DNA of 64,000 bases from Pisolithus tinctorius (taxonomy: Eukaryota; Basidiomycota; Agaricomycetes; Boletales; Pisolithaceae). Numbering within the stretch: position 1 is the stretch's first letter; the number at the start of each line of letters is the position of its first letter. Below are positions 1-11,426 of the stretch, one piece after another. Below the pieces are notes generated by a model, which searched no databases, was not told the DNA's origin, and worked only from the letters and a program-made list of their open reading frames with translations. The stretch is taken from NCBI GenBank assembly GCA_024663395.1, contig JANFAH010000005.1:1054001-1118000 (forward strand). The letters are read 5' to 3'. Made by a program: the position numbers and the translations under genes.

Positions 1-584
1 GAAACCTAGACTATCTACCCAGCCATCCTCGTATATTTGGTGGGGCGCTGTGTTTCTAGAATAATTCTGGGGTTATGCATACGTCTTCTACGCCACACTT
101 AGAATACTGTCAGAAAACGTGGGGAGGATGACACGTAGATACGTATCATCTATTTGCAGGGGACGCACCATGACGAGAAACCTGAGCGGAGATCGCGGAC
201 GAAGCACGAATGTCATATGGCGCGGTTGTTTCCGTGTTGAAATTGTCCTCCGCCCACCATCCTCGTGACTTAACAACCATCTGTATGCCAGTCCCATTCA
301 CCAAATTAGCAGGCCAAATGTTCGATGCCTTCGCCGTTAGTACTATGATACACTACAGTGCAGAGTCCGTCTTGCCCTCCCGTGTATGTGGGGCCTCTAG
401 AACAAAGTGTCGCGAAAACTCGGAAATGAAGGAATATCGAGATAAAGAACGAAATAGCGTCTGAGTTTTCCCGGTCAACTGATCTTGTTCCGTGTATGTA
501 CGATCTGTATGACCATCCTGTTCGCGTCAGCAAATCGTCAGGTCCTAGGCTAAAATTATACCTCGATTTTGGGAGGTGTCATAT
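1..584. other. non-coding stretch 3' of WC-2
   Basis: This is 3' flank of the minus-strand WC-2 gene. Only short open frames without recognisable protein character occur on either strand. I see no RNA gene, repeat or mobile element here. Confidence 0.5.
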
Positions 585-1868
585 TCACACACACCCACCA
601 CTTGTTCCCACCGCACTCGAATTTTCATCAGCTTTATTACGGATTTCCTTGGCCCACCGCAGCCCACATGCGTTGCACAGCGTTTTAGGTCCTTGGGGGC
701 CCTGAAAATGCGATAGATCAACTCATGACCATGGACTTCAAGGTCACTTGCATACCTTTCGCCATTCTGGCGAGTCCGTTCTCCCACATGTCACGCAAAC
801 GTATTGCTCTGTTGTATGCATCTTGCGCATCTGAGGAAGAATGTGTGAAAAGCAGTGCTCTGAAAGCGAAAAAGATTGTTAGTAACCTTTTTGCGCCTTG
901 ACGTGTCATCGCTTGCATCCTCGGCTGGCTGTGTTCCAGAAGACGAATACTGTCCTCGAAGCGAGTGCGTACTGTGTGGATCGTATCCAGTAACTCTTAT
1001 CTGGTTGGCTTGTTGCGTGAAGTCATCGCAAGGTAGCCTCGATGATTGATAGTGCATTACTTGGGGGTACGACCTCGATACATTAGCGGCGCCCCCACCG
1101 GTAGCGGGCATTCCGTGGGAGGTATACCCAGTCGACTTTGAACTCCCAGCCGTGGGGATTGTGGGTGAGGATGTGCGAACTCGCAGTTCCGCAAGTCGTC
1201 GTTGCAAACGCTCATTTTCAATCTTGAGCTCCAAGAATGTGTTGAGCCTTGACATTAGGAACAAGATCAGTTCCCCGCAAAGAGTGAGCTGGTACGGTTG
1301 ATCACTCACATAGCGACGTTGCGACTTGGATAAGGTTTGGCCACAGCAAGGAAACAACGAGGAGAAGTTTCATTTTCCAGATATAGCGGGTAACCTTTTA
1401 GCTCGAATAGCACTTGTGATTGAGGTATGTGCTGTATTGCGAATCCGTTTTTGCATTGCAGACGGATGTATGAATTCATCTCTTTACGTGTATGGAGCGA
1501 ATCCTGGAACGCCACATAAAACGTCTGTTGGTCCTCTGCTGTGATAAAACAAGTGGGATGAAACGTGGCATCCAGCGAATATACATGATATACTTACCGT
1601 TGACAAAATCCAAGAAATTTCGATCAATGAGTTCGGTGTCTCGCCAACCTAGAAGCTCTATGATGGCTCTCCCGCAAAACCAGACTTTGGCATCACTGGA
1701 GAGGACGAATATAATGGCATCTGAGAGTTCGTTAATGAGGAGATCGGCCCAACGCTTCCTCTTGGTAAACTCAAACGTCGAGGGTATCTGGGACGCGTTA
1801 GAACTCGAGACGGGTCTTGGCTGTGGCTGTCTCTGTGCCGTGCCAGTGGAGAGGGAGTGGGCAGACAT
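585..1868 (-). CDS. wc-2: White Collar-2-like PAS/GATA blue-light transcription factor
   Basis: This is probably the DNA-binding partner of the White Collar-1 blue-light photoreceptor, acting in the nucleus. Exon 1 begins with ATG at 1868 and holds the start of a PAS domain ([15 protein letters not shown]..., then [17 protein letters not shown]). The PAS continues after an intron with [21 protein letters not shown] short coiled coil follows near 1200-1260 ([16 protein letters not shown]). The GATA zinc finger is split by an intron at 702-755: [16 protein letters not shown] on one side, [20 protein letters not shown] on the other, giving CX2C-X18-CX2C. The stop is at 585-587. The donor leading into the zinc-finger exon (756-859) is not settled; the exon needs phase 1 and a GT near 980 would supply it. 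PAS plus a single GATA finger is diagnostic of WC-2 (BWC2/DST2 in basidiomycetes). No WC-1 is in the window. Confidence 0.88.
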
Positions 1869-2456
1869 TGGAGAAGAAGAAACGGCCCGCCGCTAATTAA
1901 TGCCCGGAATAGTAGTGTAACTTGTATACCAACCACAACCTGTTATGACGTCGTCGCCTGTGTATCAACTGCCTTATGCCGCCGGCTGAGATACCCAAAT
2001 ACGGAGCCAAACGCCCACTCCACACCCCCGATCTGCGGCCGCGGGATTAGTCATGTGATGTATTTCTCCCGTCACGTGGCTCAGTAAGACACGGCTTCGC
2101 CTTATTCGTCTAGCGCACACCTGTGCACAAGCACTACTCCCGGTCATCTCGGTGGCCGCGTTTGGGGTGGTTGTCTCCGGGTCGTTCTGCCAAGATCCTG
2201 ATTCTTCTTTTCGTTTCATGCTCTTTACATAAGGTTTTCCACTTATTCCCCATACACTGCCTGCTCTTTCTTACTGGAGTCCATCGAGGCAAAGATATCC
2301 ACTCTACGACATGTTAGCACAAGTGGCCGAATACATAACACAGTCTAGCCAAACCCAAAACCACGGGAATCTAAGTTCTAAAAGGCCGGTATCCCTGCAA
2401 TTAAAACATATAACTAGGCGGTTTCTAGGTGTACCGTAACTAGCCAACGAAAGTCC
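1869..2456. other. intergenic region with WC-2 promoter
   Basis: This lies between the WC-2 start and the stop of the dehydrogenase, both on the minus strand, so it contains the WC-2 promoter. A CACGTG E-box palindrome is at 2073-2078. No coding region is convincing. Confidence 0.5.
2073..2078. promoter_or_regulatory. CACGTG E-box in WC-2 upstream region
   Basis: A perfect CACGTG palindrome sits about 200 bp upstream of the WC-2 ATG. Such boxes are bound by fungal bHLH factors such as Cbf1 or Pho4 types. Function here is inferred from motif and position only. Confidence 0.25.
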
Positions 2457-4059
2457 TCAAATAACGCAGTATCCTCCGTCAACCCGAATCTCTGTACCTG
2501 TCACAAACCGCGATGCATCACTGGCCAGGAATACAATCGCTCCCTGTCATAAATTCAGCGAAAAGTCCTTGGGAGAGACCGATATAATCAACGCACAGCA
2601 AGGTCTTCTGGTTCACCCATCTGGTCAGGCGCACATGGTAAGTTCATCACCTTTGGGTCAATGACGGCTACCTCACCTTGCCCATAGGTGTGAGACTCTC
2701 CCACGTTTTCTAGTCATACGTTCAATCAAGTGCTTGCCATCAAAGTTGACACACTAACCTTCAGCTCTTGATCGTGTGCAAGGATCGTCTTTGTAAGCTT
2801 CGTAAGCATGTATCCAGGACTGTGACAGCAACTTGAGTCTCCACGCCTGCGCAGCTTAGGAAAACCCCATGCCTTAATGTATTGACCCGAACACCCTTCT
2901 TAGCCCACTCCACTGCTAAACTGGATGCCATATGTCTCACGGCTGTGTACATACGTAATTAGAAGTGAACACCTGTGTTGCACAGGAATTGGAAACGAAC
3001 CAGCTTTAGACGCATTATACGGAGTTTGTGGCTATTCTGTTTTGAGACACTTCTATAGCGTGTGTCGGGCTCTAGCTGCGCACCTGGGGTATATTAATGA
3101 TCTATTTCAGGGGAAGTCCAAGAATCAGCAAAATCGAGAATAAGCCGAAAGGGGGTCGACTCACAGAAGCACTCATACTCGCGACAAGCACGATAGATCC
3201 ACCTCCCTGCGGAATCATGCTCCTTGCTGCTTCGCGTGCCGTGAAGAATGATCCGTGTACATTGATGTCATACAACCGCTTGATACGGTCAAAGGGATAG
3301 CTGTTGAAGGGAATGTTTAATGATCAGTGAAATGATACAAGTCCGGACGCAAACGCTTTCTCACTCGAAAGCAGAATAGTTCTCCACGATACCTACACCG
3401 GGCACGGGGGAATGACTTGATTAGCGTTCGTGGCTAGCATTAGCAAGGCACATACCCGCAGAGGCCACGACAGAGTCGATCCGCCCAAATGTGTCGATGG
3501 TAGTCTTGAAGGCTTTTTGTACCGAAATCTCGGAGGACACGTCGCAGCCAACCCCAATTACCTCAAAGTCCTCGGGTGTTGCATCGGTGTTCAAAGCTGG
3601 TCGTTAATTCAATGACAGATCGGATCTGGCACACTTTCCCTATAGACTAACCGCACACATCGGTAATCAGCTCGGCAGCGGCTTGCTTGGCCTCGTTTTC
3701 CTTCAAGTCAACGATTGCTAGCTGTGTGCATCCACTGCAATGACTCGGCTCAGTATGCTGCCGTTGGCAAAGGCAAAACTTAGGGAGACGTACGATTGAA
3801 GGAACGCTCGACAGAATTCGTGGCCCAATCCTCTTGCAGCACCGGTGACAAGACAGACCTAGCGAGGACGAGATGACTGGAGTTACTCCAACACCAAACC
3901 TCGACGACGTACCTTCCCATCTAATGAAAATGATGGAAGAATCCTTTTCGGTATGGCTCCACTTGAAGTGCTCTGGTATCTGGCAAGATGGCTTGCACGA
4001 GGTATCACCGCATTGCGCAATGCTCTGGATTGGACACGGGCGAGAACACACGGGTTCAT
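2457..4059 (-). CDS. short-chain dehydrogenase/reductase with likely mitochondrial presequence
   Basis: This is an NAD(P)-dependent oxidoreductase of the classical SDR family, closest in feel to fungal D-arabinitol/sorbose-type polyol dehydrogenases (inferred). The first exon (ATG at 4059) encodes an Arg-rich, acid-poor leader (MNPCVLARVQSRALRNAVIP...) typical of mitochondrial import signals. Downstream exons carry the Rossmann glycine motif (VTGAARGLG), the acidic strand end IVDLKE, NINVHGSFF-like (YDINVHGSFF), the Ser-containing VLVASMSAS, the catalytic PYNASKAAVRHM (Tyr-X3-Lys) and the C-terminal FLASDASRFVTGTEIRVDGG. The gene has many introns; apparent stops between exons fall within them. 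The intron at 2820-2872 appears to use a GC donor. The exact substrate cannot be read from sequence. Confidence 0.85.
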
Positions 4060-4547
4060 TTTGAAGAACGGGTGGATGGGTGCGGTGTGGTTGGCAGATG
4101 GGATTTAAAGTCAGAGGCCTAGGAAGATCCGGAACTTACGACACAGGCAACTCCACTTAACAGACATGACGTACAAGATCCGGGGCCACCGCGTCGCAGC
4201 CAAGAGGCCGAAGTAAACGCTGGTCTATCCCTACCTCACTAAAATCCAACTTAAAGGTGTCTTCCCCACAGCTTGCCAGAAGTTGACAGCAGTCCGTCGT
4301 CATATTATTATAACATCCATAGAGTGTTGTACCGACTTGGCGATATTTCATAGTAAACCATATAAGTAGCGAAACCAGGGAGCGGAAGGAAATCGGACGG
4401 GAAACAAGGGTATCCGTGACAGGCCGAAACACGCAAAAGGTATTGGCACGTGTAATAAAACAGCGGAAGAAGGACAACTGTAACGGCATACAGAAAAACG
4501 AAAACTTAAATCCATCCACGCATGAAATTAACAGTCAGTAAATCAAG
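4060..4547. other. intergenic region, SDR promoter and kinesin 3' flank
   Basis: This separates the SDR start from the kinesin stop. A CACGTG palindrome lies at 4447-4452. The open frame on the minus strand here (4157-4519) has no recognisable protein character and I treat it as chance. Confidence 0.45.
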
Positions 4548-7500
4548 CTAGAGGCACGCGAACTTGGATTTGCGTCGCTGGATCTCGTCCATCCTTGAGT
4601 CGAGCTGTGCGCGGGCTCGTTCCTTTGCCCGGCGCTCCTCGTCGAGTCTAGACTCCAAGGACTGCTTCTCTTCCGCGATCGACTTCCGCACTGTAGCAAC
4701 TTCTCGACGAGCATCCTGGAGTTCGTTGCGAAGACTGTCTATCTGTGAATTCAGAGAATCTCTTTCCCGTACGAGTTCCGTCGCTTGCATTCGAGCTTTG
4801 CGAACTATTGAATTCAGCCGGGTGAGCAAAGCTAACTCCACCAAAGATGACGAAACAGTTACGTACGATTCTTTTCGGACTCGCTCAGAGAAGTTTCCAG
4901 CGTACTCACGAGGTCCATGTGCGTAGCAAGATCACTCTCACAGTGCGACAACTGCTTGTTGAGCGTCTTGATCATTGCCTCCTGTTCGTTAATTTGCCGT
5001 GCTTGGTCTTCGATCTTGGCGGCTACCGCCTTTGTGTCCAAAGGCGGGACGCCTGGAACATTGATGGATAGAACTGAGGTTGCTGGCGAATCCGTGGCTT
5101 GGGAGTCCCTCGAAGACGAAGGGGAAATAACCGAAAACTGTGTCGACACGCTGAAGTTGGATTCCTGGGGCTTGGGAGCTGGTGGAGGTGGTACGGATGG
5201 CGGAGGGGTCGGGGGTGGAAGTTTACCGTTTAGATTATTTATCCTGGTAAATGAAAGGTTGCGCTCTGGGGTGGCTCTGGATGACTGTGCATCCTGTACG
5301 GTGGAGCTGCGCGCAATCTGAACTTGCAGATCGCGCAACGCATTCTCCTGCCTAGTTTTCTCTCCCTGTAGGGTATCTTTCTCGTCTTTGACACGTTGCA
5401 GGCTTTCCTGCATCTCAGCAATAAGAGAACGATGTCTCTCCAATTCGTTAGTAAGTGATTGGCGCTTCGAAGCTTCTTGAACAAGTTTGGCCTGCTCCGT
5501 TTGCATCCCTACAAGTTCAGCCTTGAGCTTCTCCACCTCATCCTCGAGCTGGTTTTTTTCCAAGCGAACGTTCGTCAAGTCCTCTTCCATAGTTGCCACG
5601 AGTTGTGCTTTCTCAGACATCGCGTGGTTATGCTCGAGTTGCGCTTGCCCAAGCTGGCCCACCGTTGCCTGATGTGACTTTAGCTCGTTCTTGAGATGTT
5701 CGACGTTCTTTAGTAACGTTTCACGTTCACCAGAGTGTGCAATTTGCAGTTCCTCGAGAGCCAACGCTGAGCGCTGTCTTTCTGTCTCCAACTCCTGTCT
5801 GTGATGGTCCTCAGCGATCTTGACACCGGCACGAGCGGCGTTAAGTTCTATACGGAGAACAGAGCGCTCATTCTCGAACTCGTCGCACAATGCGGAACGG
5901 CGTTGTTCAAGTTCCGCAAGCGCGGTGGCAGAGTGTTCGCGCTCCTCTGTTAGCTGACGTTCAGCTGTTGCATGGAGTCCTTCAACGACTGCGAGGTGCT
6001 GTTTCTGTGCATCCTCTAGAGCGCAGCGGGCCGCAAGCAAGGCAGCCTCTTGCTTCGCTTCGAGTTTCGCGATCGCATCAGAATGAGAATCAACAAGAGA
6101 CTTGCGTTCCTCTTCGGCCTTCGCAAGTGTAGCTTGCAACATGCTCTCCTGCGACGCTTTTAGCTGTGCAATCTCGTCGTCGTGGTTACGAGCCAACTCC
6201 TCGAGAGCTGCAGCGTGGGTCCTCTGCAGAGCCTGAATGGTTGAGTCGTGCTCCTCGCGCGCTTTAGTCGCCGAAGCTGCAGCCTCTTGTTCCAGTTGTT
6301 GAAAGGCCTTGGTAAGGCTCTCGATTTGTGCCTCAGATTGTTCCCTGAGTACCGCCATCGCAGTTGTGTGTTCCATTTTCATATGTTCTCGTCGAGACCT
6401 ATAATCCTCTTCTTTGCCGGACAGAATACGAGCATGATCAGCTTTGAGCCTTTCCATATCTTCCGTGTACAAGGATTCCTTCCGAGCAATGGCTGAAGCA
6501 TGTTGCTCCTGTAGCTCACGAAGAGCCTGGTCACGGGCGGATTCCGACTCTGAGAGGGAACACTCCCGGGCTTTCTCAGCCATACGGATTTCGCTCGCAT
6601 GATCTTCCCTGAGGCGTTCAAGCATCGCCGCGGCTTCGTCAGCCTGCTTTTGCGAAGCCTCGGCATGGTCATTACGCAACTTCGTTAGAGCATTGTAGTA
6701 CTCTTCTTCGGTGCGGTGGAGGTCGGCAGCAGTAGCTTCCTCTTTGCTCTTCATGGCCGCTTCGTGTTCAGCAGAGAGCTTAGCGAGAGCAGCCTGATGT
6801 TCTGCCTCGAGTCGCTGAAGAGTGGAACTAGCTTCTTGCAAGGAGTACTGGAGTGCAGAATCATGCTCTGCTCGTAACTTGCCGAAGTTTTCTTCGTGCT
6901 CCCGGGTCGCCTTTTCAAGAGCAGCATTCGCTTCGCTGAGTTGATCGCGAAGGCTCCCAAGAGATGATTCATGTTCGTCCTTGACACGTGCAACATACTC
7001 GTCGACCTCTTTGCTCTTGGCAACCAAGGCTTGTTGGTGATCCGATCGCAACGCCTCCATAGCAGCTGCATGGTCAACTTCCGCTTGCTTTATGGACTCC
7101 AGCAAATCGTGCTCGCGCTGACGTAGGCTTTCTAGCTCTTCCAGAGTGTCGTCATGCTTAAGACGCAGACCTTCGAGTTCGGTGGACATGTTGAGAGTCT
7201 AAAAGTTTCACAATATCTGGTCAGACAGCGCTTCCATGATAAGACAGTCACCTCCTACCTGATCTCTGGATAGTATTACCAATTCATCGTGTGCGCGTCG
7301 GACCTGAGTCAACTGCTGGTTCAAGGAATCGACCAGCTCCTGGTGCTGTGATTCTTTCTGGGCCATCGACCTGATAAATTTCGGTCGAAAACATGTTCCT
7401 TAACCGAACAGTAATAAACGTACAGCATTAGTTCGTTTAGCCGGTCAAGCGATTCGTCAACTTCAGTGTCAGGACTTGCGCCATTTGGAAGTGGGGAAAC

Positions 7501-10500
7501 ACCGTGAAGTGCCATGCTTTTGCGGATAGCCTCGAACTTCTGGGCTGTAGTTGGGGAGAGATGCGTAGAGGGATCGGTAACATCATTTGATACCGTAGCC
7601 ACTGACGGCGCGACAGCAGAAATCTGCTCCTTCTCTTTCAAAGAAATTTCGAGTGCAATGATCTCGGCTTCCCTTTCCTTCAGTACCTCTTGGAGCCGCA
7701 TAATCTCTCTCTCCATACTAACAATAGATCGGTGCTCCGCTGGCGTGCTTCCACCGTTGGGGCTGGACAAGGAAATGGACGGAGTTGAGTGATGAGGGGA
7801 GGGAGATTGTGGAATTGAGCTAGAGGTCCCATGGCTTGAACCAGAGATTCTGCGTGATCGCGCCAAGGATAGCTCCTGTGACAACGACACCGACGGCAAA
7901 AGTGACTGGGACAATGACCTGACAGACCATGAGCATGTACCTTATAAAACACAAAGTTGCACAATCATACTTCGCATGCAAAGAATCTGAAGAAGCTGCT
8001 TGCCTGAAAAAATGCCGCTTCCCAGATGCGTCAAAATGCGTTGGATCACCTAGTGTTTCTCGGCTCCTAGACGCTGTCATCCTTCTCCTGAAAGTTGGCA
8101 TTTCCACGTTCTCTGCGGGCGATTCTGGGATAGTTGGATTAGAGAGCTTAGCTTCTTGAATCTGAGCCGCAAGATCTGCGATCTCTTGCAAAGCATTATG
8201 GTACTTGGCAGAGACCGAGGTCAGGTCAGTTAGGGTGGCTGCGTATGTTTGTTGGAGATCGGCTAATTGGGCCTCGACCGAAAGGTCGATCTTCGTTGGC
8301 GTCTGGACACCAGAGGAGGGGTTAGATATCCCGTTCTTTGTGGTCGTCAGGTCTTCAAGGCTACGCTTTGCCTGTTCGACTTCGCCAATCACGCTGCCCA
8401 ATCGAGCGCGGTCTTCGCCGACTTCCTTTCTCTTCTGTTTCCACTCCTCCATCTTCAATTCTAACTCCCGAACTTTCTTCTCTCGCTCCTCTAAGTCGGT
8501 TCGCCAATTCTCCCCGTCGCTCTTAAAGTTTTCCAGCCGCGTCTGCAACGTCCCCACCTCCTCCCGCCTCCTTTCACCCTCACGTTCAAGATGCTCCACG
8601 CTCTGTTGGAGGGAGAGGATAGATTCATCGGCTCGAGCGAGACGCGACTCCAATTCCGTAATGTAGGTAATGGAGTGTGCTTCCGCTTCCCTGTACCGGG
8701 CAACTTCGCGTTTCAAATCCGACAGCGACTCGCTGGAGGAAACGCATGTCTCGTCATATGATTTCATCTTCTCTTCCAGGTCACGAACATAGGCCTAAAG
8801 GCAATAAGTGAAATGAAAGGCACATGAGAAGGCGGCCACATACTTCAGTTGAAGCCTCCCGCTCGCCTAACTTGACCAGACGCGTCCTCAGCTCCTCCAC
8901 ATAAAGTTCCGTCGCAACGTGTCTTTCAGCAAGCTGTGCAAGCTCCTCCTCTTTTTCCTCAACCATCTCGTTGGTAAGGCGCAATGCTGCACGATTCAGG
9001 CCAAGTTCTGCTTCCATGGCACTGATGGTTTTCTCGTATTCCTCAATGACAGGCCCAACGATCTCCTCATATTTAGCCGTGCCCCCTATACTACCGCCTG
9101 AAGACTGCCGGTGTTTTTCGCCAAGTTCGCGACGTAACCTCGCAAGTTCCTCTGTCCGCTCCACGTATTTCTCCCGAAGATCTTCGTAATTGTTCCGCAA
9201 CTCCGACATCTGCTGGAGAACTCTCTTGTTGGGACTTTCTGTAGAGTCGCTTATATGTATCCCCAGACCATGGGATCCCGGGGGGATGATGGCTCCTCCG
9301 TCTTTAAGTTGTTTGAGTTCCTTACGGAGGCGGGTAACGGTGCCCTGGAGCCATTCGATGTCGTCCCACCCGTCCTCCTTTTCATTGACGGTAACACGAT
9401 TCTTGATATTTCTTGCGCGGTTAGCATATTTCAGGGTGTTCACCGTCTCACCGACATTCCACTCTGTCGGACTGACACAGGCAATCATCATTGTATGAGC
9501 ATTGCCTCCGAGTGAATCTTGCAAAAGTCGTGTGAGTTTCGAATCGCGGTAGGGGACGTGCGAGTTGGTATGGGACTTGGACCGCGCCGGGTCTCCTAGA
9601 GCAGAGATGACATTTCCGAGGGCCAAAAGGCCGCTGTTGATAGATATACCCTCTTTGATGCGTTCGCCGGCCGCAGATGTTCGTTTGAGCTGAAGAACAG
9701 TCGACGACTGTGACCAAAGAGAGAAGCAGAATGGCACTTACCCTTTCAGAACCAGCCAAATCCACGAAATGGAATTTAGACACTATCGTCGTCCAACCTC
9801 CAGCATCGTCATCAGCAGCGTCCGCTCGGTTATCAGGTGGTCGTAAACCTAGCGAACTAGCCGGTCGCAACCCGGCGCCTCTTCCCATCGCAGCCTGAAA
9901 GCTTGGTGTAGAAGGTCGTCCCGGAGTGGGAGATGACACCCGGGCAGAAGAGGGGGACCCATTCGCATGTAAGGAGCCCGGACGGGCGAGGCGAGAAGGA
10001 GAGCGGCCAGAAGGAGGCAAAGGGGATGACGAACGGGGAGGCACGCCAGAACCAGTGTATTTCTTCTGAGTCAATGTCAAAGAGAAGATAGCATGAGAGC
10101 GTGAAGATTGTGCGTTCATGTCAGTCTCGTTAGTGCGCCTTATGGAGGTACCCTGGCGAATCAGGCTAGAAATGGAAAGAAATGAATGTCGGTTCCGTAA
10201 TGGGAGGGGGCGAGTACTCACTTCATAACTTCAGCATTGCTACGTACGGTGACCTCACGGAGGCCTCCCCAGATAATAGAACCATCTTTAGCTTCTCTGA
10301 TTTGAACTTCACGTCGAACGCCACCCGTGTCGTCCGAGCTGAGAAGGTCGATTAAATCCTCGTTGTAAATCTCTATGAAGGAGCCCTTGATGGTATAATT
10401 CCAGGATGCACCACGTTCTTCCTTGAGCTTCCTCGCTTGGACGAAAATGGTGGATACAGCCCGTGGTATTATCCCCATGCCATTGTGGGGATCAGAAGGG

Positions 10501-10963
10501 TTGGCGTCCAGATCTACGCCAGTCATGGTGAATGTCTTTCCGCTGCTTGTTTGGCCATAGGCAAGAACAGTACAATTAAAACCTTCCAAGAAATGAGAAA
10601 TGAGGGGTAGGGCTGTACTTGTGAACATAGCATGTTGTGTGGTATTTGGGGAATGGACCTGGTCAAAGGAGAAGACTTGCTTTTTCGCGGTCGGCGTGGA
10701 AGGCGTAGCGACAGCGGTGGCAGACCCGGAAGCAGTTGGAGCAGCAGAGGACGCGTCGATGGTTACGCTTGTGTGAGACGTGCCATGGACAACAATCCTC
10801 TGAAAACGGGCGGGTATGGACGCTGTGTCTTGGGAGGTCGTCGGTCGAATACGCACCGCTGTGAAATGTGAGGGGACAACGAAATAAACCAACTGGGTAT
10901 GAACTGACCGACTTGCACAGACGTCGTCGAGCCAGACGAGGTCGACGACGACGAGGGCGCCAT
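4548..10963 (-). CDS. kinesin motor protein with very long coiled-coil tail (kinesin-4-like)
   Basis: This is a plus-end-type microtubule motor with an N-terminal motor domain. The start taken is ATG at 10963, giving a Ser/Thr-rich leader and then SVQVAVRIRP after an intron. Motor motifs in order are the P-loop GQTSSGKT (about residue 125, near 10540), [13 protein letters not shown] (switch I), FVDLAGSER (switch II), [20 protein letters not shown] and [14 protein letters not shown] (neck end). The motor contains a Pro/Ser-rich insert near 9890-10050. About 1,400 residues of heptad-rich coiled coil follow across 4550-9300, including one exon of over 770 codons (4859-7189) interrupted by a polyproline linker near 5170-5215. 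The protein ends KSKFACL. The motor plus long coil resembles KIF4/KIF21 kinesins, but subfamily assignment is inference. It neighbours PAC1, another microtubule-motor gene. Confidence 0.93.
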
Positions 10964-11426
10964 CGGGAGTGAGATGGTGTTCGAAGCTGGCAAGGCTACT
11001 ATTAGTAGTCCCTTAGGTGTGTCAGGGACACGGCGGTTGCCGAGTCAGGCTAAATTTTTCTACTGTTCGCATGGTTGGCAAGGTTGCCAGACAGAAAGAC
11101 AGCACCACGTCACGCAATGAGTGAGTGTATGTATACGAGTAATACGGGTATGGAGTAAATCAGTACACGGAACGAACGAGAAAGAGATGAAAAAGAAAAG
11201 ATCGTGAGCAGTGTAGTACGCAATGCAGCGTGTCGTAACGAATGTCTCTGACTTCTCGGCCATATTCTGTACCGAAGCCCTAAGTCAGTCTACGGTCCCA
11301 ATGTCTGACAAAATTTCACAGCGGACTTACAAAGGTTGCAACGAAAAAGAATGCCTGTAGTTCCCGAGCGTTCCTCACCATGCCCAGCATAATTAGAGTA
11401 TTGTCTAGCTGCACCGACTCGTCAAC
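10964..11426. other. intergenic region between kinesin and PAC1
   Basis: This is kinesin promoter and PAC1 3' flank. It is AT-moderate with purine-rich runs near 11180-11200. No gene is recognisable in it. Confidence 0.45.

Noticed and set aside
860..886. A 27-nt intron in WC-2 (gttact...tttcag)
   Set aside because: Splicing it gives the wrong phase for the GATA finger exon, so a longer intron with an upstream donor is more likely.
2705..2755. In-frame stop in the SDR before KTWESLTPMGK
   Set aside because: It falls inside a normal GT-AG intron (gttagt...gactag); the SDR reading is intact.
4564..5321. Plus-strand open frames opposite the kinesin tail
   Set aside because: They are antisense shadows of the coiled-coil codons; the Ser/Arg-rich translations mirror Glu/Leu-rich heptads.
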